Assembly: GCA_963931865.1 (NCBI GenBank) | Contig: OZ007506.1 | Span: forward strand, 12,648,110-12,712,109 | Length of the DNA stretch: 64,000 nucleotides | Direction: 5' to 3' | From: Axinella damicornis | Lineage: Eukaryota > Porifera > Demospongiae > Axinellida > Axinellidae | Position numbers and translations under genes: made by a program | Shown: piece by piece, positions 54,748 to 64,000 of the stretch | Position numbering within the stretch: the first letter of the stretch is position 1 | How the letters are laid out: every line of letters begins with the position of its first letter | The notes under the pieces: generated by a model | Databases searched by the model: none | Told to the model about the DNA's origin: nothing | Seen by the model: the letters and a program-made list of their open reading frames with translations, nothing else

Positions 54748-55689
54748 ACCATTGTGTGAAGAGCGTGCCACACCACCACACTAGATGCACCATGTTTCTC
54801 TTCTCTCCACTGCTCCTGCAACTTTACTGTGGTGCACACACGCTCCTATCAACTAGCAAATGTGCAATTTTGGAGCTCTGTTTGTATAGAAGTGCTGGGC
54901 CATAATACCAGTGGTATACTTAGCTGGCCTGAGGGGGTCGAGTTACGTAGTATCAACGTTGCAATGGATTACATCATACGAACTTGTCTGTCAGTTAATT
55001 AACCTCTACAATGTCATTATAAACTGTCTACTAATGTGAAACATCAGCAGAGATAGGATGCTAGATTCGAAACATTCGTTCTCTGGTAAAAAAAAAAAAA
55101 TTATTAGCAAAGTACGCCAGAACTCTGATGTTGTCATCCCGCAAGAATGATACTGTTTTTGAAAAACACTCTAACTACTTGTGATGCTAGATGGCTGTCA
55201 TAACACTACAGAATTGACCTTTCTTAGCAAAGTATACCAGAACTCTGATGTTCTCAACCCACAAGAATTGTACTGTACGTATATGAAAAACACTGCAGAT
55301 AATTATGATAATAAGTGAACTCACTGTTAGAGCAAACTTGATGCCTCCGTCCTTACTCACACTTCGTGAGGACTTCTGATTACATCCACCAGCTCATGCT
55401 GACAGCTGGCCTCATTCCCAGGCTACTTGCATGCAGGCAGCTACGTAGCTTACGGCTCGCTCTAATCACTTAACACACATGTTACATACATGTGCATGCA
55501 TGCCATTGTATACTGCCAATGACAGCAATGGCAGCCAATAGGAAGACAAAGGCACTCGTAACTTCACCACCAAGGTTAGTTTCAGTACATTAAGTGTCAG
55601 TACACAACAGCAATCGCAACATGGCACTGTGCCTTCTACCAGGAGTTTAACAATCAATGGTAGACTCTGATAAGCACCCACTATATGCC

Positions 55690-55801
55690 TAGCCTCGTTC
55701 CCTGGTCTTCGTCCAGATTTTATCTCGCAGCCATGTAGAAAACCCTGATTTTCTCCACGGCTGCAGGTTAAAATCTGGGCGGAGGCCTGGGAACGAGGCT
55801 A
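55690..55801. mobile_element. Foldback element, unit 2 copy of 21547
   Basis: Same palindrome with intact right end CCTGGGAACGAGGCTA. Confidence 0.75.
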
Positions 55802-55873
55802 CTATACACCCCAAGACATAGACAGCATTTTGCTATGTGTATAATTGTTCTGTTTCTCTTGGCCCACTTTCAG

Positions 55874-55924
55874 AAACATGACCCCCCACTTCTTTTTCAC
55901 CTCGGCAAGGACCTGTCTGAGCAG
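55874..55924 (+). CDS. GALNS-like sulfatase exon C, unit 2
   Basis: KHDPPLLFHLGKDLSEQ, 51 bp, phase 0 at both ends, after CACTTTCAG and before CAG/GTGAGC. The Pro of the conserved G-[KR]-D-P motif is Leu here. Its exon D would be in unit 3, beyond the window. Confidence 0.65.
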
Positions 55925-58015
55925 GTGAGCTGACCATGTACAGTATAGTGACTTGACCATAAGACATTCCCCCTACACACAACTCATTATTAACTGTCTC
56001 CATAACTACGTACGATGGCAAACATACGTAACTTACGGCCAACTCTTTATGACTGCTGACAATGGTCCACAGAAAGAAGAAGCTACACGATTTACACCAG
56101 TGAGCCATTGTTTGTTTGGATTCTCTCAACAGATGCTACCACATAGTAATTATTTTGTGTGTGTTGTAGGTCACAAGTCCTCTGTCTCAGGTGTTTAATA
56201 AAGCGTGTTTACTTCCAAGCCCTTTCAACCAATGGCTAATCTCCCAAGTGGAGGAGGGGTAAAAAAAAAAATTTGACCAGCGAAACAACTGGTGGGATCA
56301 TTTGGTATGTACCTGGCATTGAATTCTGTGAACAGTCCACACACTAGCTAAATTCATCTTTGTCTGTGACTGAAGTTCACCAGGTCTTCATACATCAAAT
56401 TAAAGGCATGATCAGATCTGACAGATGCCCATCCTAGCCTCGTTCACAGGCAACTTCTCCCTTCTCTTGCACAGCCTGTGAATGAGGTTATGTTGGTCTA
56501 CACCACAATGTTGATGGTATTTTGACCGTTCATGCATGAGCAGTATCATTCTCATTGAGCTTTTGATGGTCACGTCATCCTTTTCATCAATACAAATTAC
56601 ACTCCTGGTATGGGAAATATTGTGCCGTGTAGATAAATTTCAGTGATAGGAATGACGTGCAGAGATCCTGGCTACACTGTTGTGATCGCTATCATGCAGT
56701 GACCCAACCGTACAATTTTGGTGCTGAAACTCGCCTTGGTGGTAGAGATACAAACGCTTTTGTCGTACTGTACGTTGGCTGCCATTGCCCGATCGCTCTC
56801 TTCGACTTTCATTGCCACAAAGATTCTTACCACATAGCTGTGATCGCTGTTGTTGACTGACACTTACACGCCGAAACTCACTGTGCTGGTACGGTTGTGA
56901 GTGCTGTAACAATTTCTTGTCTTCCCTTTGGCTGCCATTTCCAACTCAATCGACTGAGCGTGGTCATCATGTGTTAATTGGAACGAGCTGCAAGACTGCG
57001 CTTGCACTACCATTTGCTGGTGAGCCATGTTTGCAGCAGGTCTGGGAAGAATTTATATAGTTCGTATCCATTCACCATCAGTTGTCACATCCAGTTAACG
57101 TTGGCTGCAGAAGGATTCAAATTCCTGGCTTGATTATGTGTGCATCAGTCTGTGCACGAGGCTTGTCTAAGGCTTTGATGACCACCAACGCGTGTCTTCA
57201 ACAGCACAAGAAACATGGATGGTGTTTTTGAAGTGTTCAGCTACAGAAAAGTGGGCACAATACACCTTGTATTGGCTCGTGTTGACCCTGTGACCTCGTC
57301 TGGAATGAGTGAGCGTTTGATCTAGGGCATTCACTTCATATGCAAGTCACTTTCCATTGAAACACATCTCTCATCTGGTGTGTCGACATACAGTATGTGT
57401 CTTTATAAAATTGCTGCCGAGATTCGGAAACCATTCAGATTTCCATTACCAACCAGAAAACCTAAACGTAGCTCTGGAAAACCCGTAAGCGAAACTGCAC
57501 CATTTTCGAAAACTTAGGTATGTTCAAAGCAGCTCTCTTCAGCTGCATCTTCGAAGGAAAACTTCCGATTGTTGCAAGAAGCCTTCTTGTTTTCGGAAGA
57601 AGCCTTCCTGCTTGTGGTGAAGCTGTACCACAAACACAAGTTGGAAAAACGTTCGAATCTAATTGGCATCAATTTTAAAGACGCATACCATATTGCACTC
57701 TCATTTGTCCCCAATCAAGATACTGATTGGTTGGAAGTCATGTAGCTAAAGATTCAACGATCAGAGGATCGCGTTTACATATAGCAAGTGCTCAAATTGC
57801 TAGTAATTTGTTATTGGTACGTATCGTGGACCAAATGTGATTTAATGCGCCCATCCTCTATTGCAGTTGCTGCTTGAAAAATTTGTGTAATTATGTAATG
57901 AGTATATAGTCCAATTCATTACTCGTCGGTACATCAATTATCAAAATTGATGTTACCATGGATACCTACACAGGCTGTTAGCCACACATCCTCTCCTGTA
58001 CTGAATTCAATTAGA
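55925..58015. other. Right end of unit 2, no recognised gene
   Basis: Aligns with 27058-29154 in unit 1. It contains the dispersed repeat at about 56590-56980. No protein-like frame is recognised. Confidence 0.45.
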
Positions 58016-58684
58016 ATTACTGTGGAATACTCACCCACGTAAGTAAGTACTTGAAACCTGAGACTCCAGTGATAATTCCCAGAAGGCTTGTTCATTTGTA
58101 TTATATGGAAGCAGTAGTTTCTATGTTATGCATATTGTTGTAGAAACAGCTGAGGCATTCTCTCGCATGACGTCACTGAGTTTGTGGTATGGCTTGAATT
58201 ACGTGGTGAGTGGCTGGCCATTTAACTTTAACTTCAAGACAGTAAGAAAGTGATTGAAGCAGTAATGCCTAAGTTTTATGAGCTTACAGGAGACAGTGAT
58301 GGCATTGTGCTGGCAATGTGCAATGTGCAAAAAGTTAACCCCCATGAAGACTTGTTTAATAATAGTCAGCTTAGATGAAATAGCCACACTCAGTACCTGG
58401 ACAGGCTAGTGATCAGTATAATATTTGCCCTTAATCAAAATTTTAATAGTAATACACACATTTTCATGTAATATTAGTCAACATGCTAATCACACTTAAC
58501 TAAAGCAACACCTATATATAGCAATTCTAAATGCACAGAATGTGGTCCTCAATCCGATTGCTATTCAAACTAGAGTGTATTCATGGAATCTTTACCCTGC
58601 GTTAGGCCTTGGTGAATTATGCTTGAGTAAAATAGTACGGTGGATGCATAAGAGCATACGCTGGAATAATAAAGAGCTGTTAAA

Positions 58685-58700
58685 GGCATAGCAAGTATTG
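58685..58700. other. Empty or excised site of the Helitron-like element, unit 3
   Basis: Units 1 and 2 read CATAA-[element]-TTGTAACC. Unit 3 reads CATAGCAAGTATTGTAACC, which keeps CAAGTA, the first six plus-strand bases of the element. This looks like an internal loss leaving a terminal scar, not a never-filled site. Confidence 0.5.
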
Positions 58701-59394
58701 TAACCTTGCCAATTAAGGTCTGACTTAGGTGGCGCTTTCAGTGTGTGTGTGTGATAGAACAGCTATCTAGAACTAGCCTAATTACTTCAGAAAAAGGGCT
58801 AGTCTTACTCCTACGTAGTTTGCCTAATAGACCATGTGTGCTCATGAATAACAAACACAATGTAAATGAATCTTGAAGCATACATAATTTTAAGAGCATT
58901 GGAGCATAGCATAATAGGACAATTTTTGAGCATAATTCGTCACTGCGTCTCAGTGCAGTGCACATGGTTGGTGAAGTGCTATCACGTGCAAATTCGGCAG
59001 TGAAAAAATAAGAAAATGACAGTGAAAATAACTTGTATCAGGTACACAAAACATCAATGTTCATTGTTGTGTTGGCTCCAAAGCCTCTAAATGCCTTAGC
59101 CTATACATACCTGCTTGATGCATTTTAGCCGACAGCCAATCATGCTGACAGACACCAATGCCTAGTCTATGGCTATCGGCAAAAAATAGCTTCAAGCAAG
59201 TTGGCTTAAGGTGAGGACCTACATATCACAAACACGGATTTACCAAGATTGGCAGCTAGACGTCAAGTACTGGGATTTGCTTTCAGTTAAACAGCTGTGC
59301 ATGGCCTATAGCTAGATCCACAACGATTACAGCCATTAGTATATAACACTGTACCAGCCAATGAGGCTACGTACGTAGCTTGTGCTGGTACAAC

Positions 59395-59453
59395 TAACCT
59401 CGTTCCCAGGCTCCTCCCCAGCTTTTTGTCGCATACTCCTGGGAACGAGGTTA
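59395..59453. mobile_element. Foldback element, unit 3 (TAACCTCGTTCCCAGG ends)
   Basis: Well-paired ends TAACCTCGTTCCCAGG / CCTGGGAACGAGGTTA. It sits next to about 180 bp (59212-59394) absent from unit 1. Confidence 0.7.
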
Positions 59454-59542
59454 GGTAGGCTAAGGCATTTACCCCTTTGCTGTGCATGCATGCCCCCTGG
59501 GTTAACTAGTGGGACTCAGCTATTTAGTTCACAGTGGGTCCC

Positions 59543-59580
59543 TAGCCTCATTCCCAGGATGGGGCCTGGGAATGAGGCTA
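59543..59580. mobile_element. Minimal foldback element (38 bp), unit 3
   Basis: Same as 2433-2470. Confidence 0.7.
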
Positions 59581-59787
59581 TAGAGTCCCTGCATGTACAA
59601 ACACAAACTCAACAAAGGGCATGAAGGGATTGTGTTTGTAAGAGTACAGGGAGGAGTGTTTAAGATTACATCAAGAGTGCATAATAAGGGTGTATTCTAG
59701 GGAGTGCGTAGGAATCATTTTCGATCTAGTAAGGCCACCAGAGCACAACTAGAGTACGTAGCTAGAGTTGCTGCAGGATTTTAATCT

Positions 59788-59798
59788 GGGGGGGGGGG
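59788..59798 (+). repeat. G homopolymer (11), unit 3
   Basis: The short allele of the site that has G20 in unit 1 and G42 in unit 2. Confidence 0.85.
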
Positions 59799-60199
59799 AG
59801 GGAGGGGGGAAGGGGGGAGGGGGGAAGGGGGTTGATGCAACAAAATAGGAATCTTTTTTTGTAGTACACTAGACTAAGTATGTAAACTACATGGGCTGAA
59901 AAGTACGTATGTTCAATACAATTCTTGTTATTGAACTTGCTGCTTGGAAACGTAAAGCTGAGGAGTGCTGTCATGATCAGTTGCATCAGTTCCACTTACA
60001 TTGAATTTCTTCCCCATTTCTCAAACCACGCCCACCGATTTAAATGCAACTCCCTTGAGTGGAGATGCTAAAGCATGTGTATCACCATTTTAGGCTTCAT
60101 ATGCAATTAATTGGCAAGCATAATTATAGCCCAAGTTACATAACTAGAAGTGCTCAGCTGTACCCGTGCGCTACTTGATATAGGTAGTCCTACCGCTGG

Positions 60200-60690
60200 T
60201 TATTGCCGAGCGCATTAGCGCGAGGCTCTGAATGGGGGATCTATTGCTCACTATATACATATGTACGTACGTACGTGGTACGTACGTACCGGAAGATGTC
60301 ACGCTCAGGAATGTTGATAGGAATGTTGCGGGTTTCCTGCCGGCCAATTGATTTGCTGCGAGGGCTCGAAATACGACCTTGAGAAACAGATCAGTGGACG
60401 AGCGCGCGGTGCTCCAGGGCTTGTAGAGCTGGAACAGCTACATATGGAGTCAAACAGTCGACATCTGTTTGTACCGCAACTCCACAATAATCTCGCGTAG
60501 CCAGAGGCTAGGGTACAAGCGAACGGGGCCTTCAGGGCTTGCAGAGCTAGAGCAGCTACATGTGGAGTCGAACAGTGAGTGTAATCGACTCAGCTACACA
60601 CTCGCAAATAGCTATCATACTACTCGTAAGCAGCTGCTCATGCGGCCGCGGCGTGCGCGCGAGGCAATTATGCGGATACGTATTCCTAGT
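60200..60690. repeat. Unit 3-specific insert with dispersed repeat
   Basis: Absent from units 1 and 2. It holds the repeat also found inverted at 51120-51500 (CGGGTTTCCTGCCGGCCAAT, CTACATATGGAGTC) and a GTACGTAC palindrome (about 60262-60290). Not coding. Confidence 0.6.
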
Positions 60691-63600
60691 ATAGCATGCA
60701 CGATGATAAAGCTAGGCCTACCGATCTCAGTGATGTCAGCATGCAGAATAAGATACCGTAAGTTGTGGCAGTAATGTTAGAAACAGCAAGTTGTATAATT
60801 TAATACATGACTTTTACGCAGTTGATCTCTGGTCTGTGAGTTATGTAGATGCTAGTATTTTCTGAATTCTGACACTTCTATCCTGAACTATAGCTTTCAA
60901 CAAGGCCTTCACTGCTCAAACTGCTGATTTTTGTGTCCACAGACAGACAGACGGGACACAAACCGATCACTTAACCCCTGCTACGTGCATGGGCGGGTAA
61001 TAAGGTGCCAATGATGCAAATGGAAACATGTCATAACAGAACAGAACAAAATTGACAAACTTTGTGATTGTCTGACTAATTTCACATGCCTCTCCGTTTT
61101 CGACAAATTTACAAGCATGTACAATTACACTCTAATTGGCTATACAGCTGTGCAGTTTGTAGTGGTGTAATAATACTATGACAGCAGTTCCAGTGATGTC
61201 ATTATTTTGGGGCTGCATGCTATCAGTTACATCATTTTAGTTCCCCAAGGGACCAGGACCCACAGCAACTGTGTCTAGTGCTGATGTGATATACATGCAG
61301 TGGAATCTGGATTCAAAAGCAGATCTCTCTACGGGGTAGAACATATTTCAGGTGGGGGTACGTATGTATTGTCATTCCCATGCTCCATTCAGTGATACTG
61401 TGTGTTAATTATCATGCCTCCATTCTGTGATACTCTCATGCCTCCATTCTGTGATACTCTCATGCCTCCATTCCACTTTCTGTTGCGGGAAAGCTACTGT
61501 CCTGGAATATTGATAATGTGAATGGGTCAAGGATGAAGTGAAGGTGGAAAGAATTGTGTAGCCACTGGGAGCTCAGAATGGCATGAAGAACAAAGGTGTG
61601 TTTCCAAGGGCTAGGCCTCGCAGTGATGCTCACGACAGGCCTTCCATCACATTGAAATTATTCTGCATTCTCCCAGAGGGATCCGTATGGCTATTTCTGG
61701 CTGGACGTGGCTTACGCAGATCATGAATGTGTTAAGGAGACCTTGATTGATTGATTGTCAACATAGGATGTGTGTGTGTGCGCTTGTGTGTGCATGTACT
61801 CATGAGTGGGGGATACACAGCTGCTGCAAGTGGACATGATCACAAGTGGCTTTGAAGTGTACCTGACCAAACTGGTAGCATGTTGCATAATGCACATAAT
61901 TTACTTTGGGGAGTCATACTACAGGAAGCGTTGCTGTGGGGGGTGCATACTGTGCAGTTGATTGAGTGATTAGTCAACATAGTGACCGTATTCTGGGATA
62001 CGTATACACTGCCATATGTGTGCATGCAATGTTTGTGGGGATGTGTATGCGTGCACTTGTGTGTGCATGTACTTGTGAGTGGGGGATATGCGGCTGCTGC
62101 AGTGGACATGATCACGAGTGGCTTTGAAGTTTATCACCTGAACAATTATATACGCGCGCTTGACATGAAAACATGTGCTGTATAATGCATAGTTATGCAC
62201 ACAATTTGACTGGACGGTCGTATTTCAAGAAGTGTTGCTGTGGGGGTGCATTCTGTCAAGTGGCTGTGTGAATACCATCAAGTATATGCTTTGGAATCTG
62301 TGCGTGACTTGGGAGCTCAGATTGTCAGCATATGTATGATTGTAAGTTTATATGATGGCCAATCAGAATCCAATTGTTGAGTGCTGATGGTGTTAGAATG
62401 CACTTCCTATTGCGTGTGATGTTCAAAATCTTGCGTGACCAAATTAAGTAACGTTATATTGTGACCTCTCTCCTCATATAATTTATATGACGTGTATGCC
62501 TCCTGTTGGTGGAATGCCCATAAGGTCATTAGCACACTGGTGTAATTAACATCACAATTTTGTCTAGCTAAATACATCCCATTGTCAAACTGTTGCTATG
62601 GCGCAATAATACGTAGTGTGCATGACTGCATGTGTCTTAATTTAAGACTTGTATACATTGGAGACATCATATGAGATGCATAACAGATAGAGCATAATAT
62701 TATAGGGTATGCCATGCTTCATGGGTTACAAATGCCCTTCACCCTCAGGCTGATGGCCTTGTGTCTCAGATCGTTTGCAATCGATGAAGCACTGCACACC
62801 TTGCCGTATACGTACATTCAAACTGTAACCAGCATGGTTGTGTGGTCCATTGAATTGCGGCTGTCATTTGTTGATTAAGCATTACGTAAAACTGCTGAAC
62901 CAAGATTCACAGCCACAGGAAGTGTGACCCGACCATACCCAACTTTCACCCCCTCGGTCAGTTCAAAGTTAATGAATGAATGCTGTTGTCTTTTAACTTT
63001 GTCCTGCAGTAGCCATAACTTTCCTTGAGTCTGACATTATTGGATGCAACAGAGGAGGGTCTTGGACCCAAATGAATAATGGGGTTGACAACCAATGCAA
63101 AACTCATCATGGTTATGTTAACTGTGAATATTGTATGGAAACAGATGGTTGACCTTTGTGCTTGATACCAAAAGGAAATAGCATCATAGTTTATGGAGCC
63201 AGTTTGACCTTTGTACCAGACTGGCAGTGACTCTGTCCTACAAACAGTTTTGCAACTGGTCATTGGGAAATCCCCCCAGCTCCTAGAACAGGCTATAGTG
63301 TGTGGCTATGGAAACATGTCTCATATGACACATCGGGATGATCGATGTATTCTAAGCTTTGGAGAGAAGTCTGGGATTAGAACCCAGGGCCTTCTGAATA
63401 CCAGTCAAACATTCTTACCACTGAGCCACTGTGGAAGCAGGTCTGGTCTCTCATGCACTGCTGATGTCCAGGAAGGAGAAAGAATTCAACTGGGATTCCA
63501 GCCCAAGACCTTCCATTACAAAATTGACACTACCAGTCACATGCTGTTACCTAGGGATGGGCACATTATTCCGGAATATATTTCTGTAGGCTATGACATC

Positions 63601-64000
63601 ATTCATGTGTATGTATTCAACATGGTGGTGCCGGCAAGTACATTGACAAACTCCCTGGAGGACTATGTGGGGTCTACGTAATGTTACAGTGCAATAAGAG
63701 AAATGAGTGAACCGTTGTTTGTTCCTGTACATAATATTATGTGTTTTGGTCATCCTGTAATGCCTGCATTGGTATTGCAATTGGGAATTGAGAGAAATAA
63801 TACGTATAGGAAGAATCCTGGAATAGAAATTATAGAATAATGGATGGTTTCAAAAAAATAATATGCCCATTCCTGCTGTTACCTCTGAGCCACATACTAA
63901 GGAGGAGTGGAAGATATAACCAGTGAACAGGCCTTCAGGCAAAACCAGCTGATTTCCTTCAGCCAGAGGTATGGTTTACGCAGTTGTGTGTGTACAAAGC
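60691..64000. other. Repeat-rich non-coding stretch, unit 3
   Basis: Aligns with about 3091-6060 of unit 1. It includes the best copy of the tRNA-Thr-like repeat on the minus strand (63370-63438). An open frame over that region (63211-63681) crosses the tRNA-like repeat and is not a convincing gene. Confidence 0.5.

Larger units (their letters stand above)
29155..58015 (+). repeat. Tandem array unit 2 (about 28.9 kb)
   Basis: Same gene order as unit 1 and same orientation. Private features are a 1.2-1.7 kb internal duplication (32334-35251), an insert of about 0.9 kb between the divergent ankyrin and plus-strand first exons (about 39680-40575), an SRCR exon missing from unit 1 (41202-41377), a long-TIR MITE (43217-43553), a dispersed repeat copy (45830-46325), a second damaged exon B (51761) and a MITE containing a SINE (53840-54747). 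Confidence 0.9.
58016..64000 (+). repeat. Tandem array unit 3 (left 6 kb only)
   Basis: It starts at the same motif as units 1 and 2 and follows them to the right edge of the window, where it corresponds to about position 6060 of unit 1. It lacks the Helitron-like element found at this place in units 1 and 2. It carries a private insert at about 60200-60690. The window ends before its sulfatase exon D and ankyrin gene would be reached. No intact gene is visible in this part. Confidence 0.88.

Noticed and set aside
339..58015. Whole array explained as falsely duplicated haplotypes
   Set aside because: Three successive units in one orientation, with distinct insertions, are hard to obtain from two haplotypes. 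It remains possible for block B beside the gap.
1..64000. CRISPR arrays, operons, ribosome binding sites, phage or plasmid features
   Set aside because: None seen. Direct repeats are minisatellites or transposon parts, and the gene structure is eukaryotic.

Overview
The window is animal nuclear DNA. It shows spliced exons with GT/AG borders, long introns, abundant small transposable elements, long CA, G and C tracts, and a 200-base assembly gap (22741-22940). The recognisable exons are of an N-acetylgalactosamine-6-sulfatase-like (GALNS-type) sulfatase, a scavenger-receptor cysteine-rich (SRCR) domain, and an ankyrin protein of the PP1 myosin-phosphatase-targeting type. Together with the repeat landscape they would fit a marine invertebrate. 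A sponge is my best guess, but the window alone does not prove it.

The dominant structure is a head-to-tail array of a unit of about 28.8 kb. Unit 1 is about 339-29154, unit 2 is 29155-58015, and unit 3 starts at 58016 and runs off the right edge. In order, each unit holds: a Helitron-like element (in unit 3 only a scar); long repeat-rich DNA; the last sulfatase exon (exon D: 7154, 37323); a single-exon ankyrin gene on the minus strand (9298-8276, 39578-38562); a divergent 13-codon first exon on the plus strand (9446, 40639); SRCR remnants; a partial copy of the ankyrin 3' end; sulfatase exon A (14339, 44821); exon B (17154, 48333); a 30-bp minisatellite; and exon C (21731, 27007, 55874). Exons A to D join in compatible phases, and exon C of one unit would splice to exon D of the next unit. 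The unit boundary therefore lies inside a sulfatase intron. I found no 5' (catalytic) sulfatase exons.

Smaller duplications sit within units. Unit 1 carries a second copy of its 18.8-22.7 kb block after the gap (23.5-28.0 kb). Unit 2 carries a duplicated 1.2-1.7 kb block near 32.3-35.3 kb and an extra damaged exon B (51761).

Comparing units gives filled and empty sites for many mobile elements: a Helitron-like element with a 30-bp internal minisatellite and no target duplication; a TA-flanked mariner-type MITE at different places in the two units; foldback elements ending in TAGCCTCGTTCCCAGG with 9-bp target duplications and variable inner arms; hAT-like MITEs starting CAGGGGCGGATC; a long-TIR MITE with an 8-bp duplication; and a tRNA-derived SINE.

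Only the two ankyrin genes look intact and complete. The sulfatase exons carry different lesions in the two units, so no undamaged colinear A-B-C-D path is visible. Most long open frames in the window come from tandem repeats or are antisense shadows.
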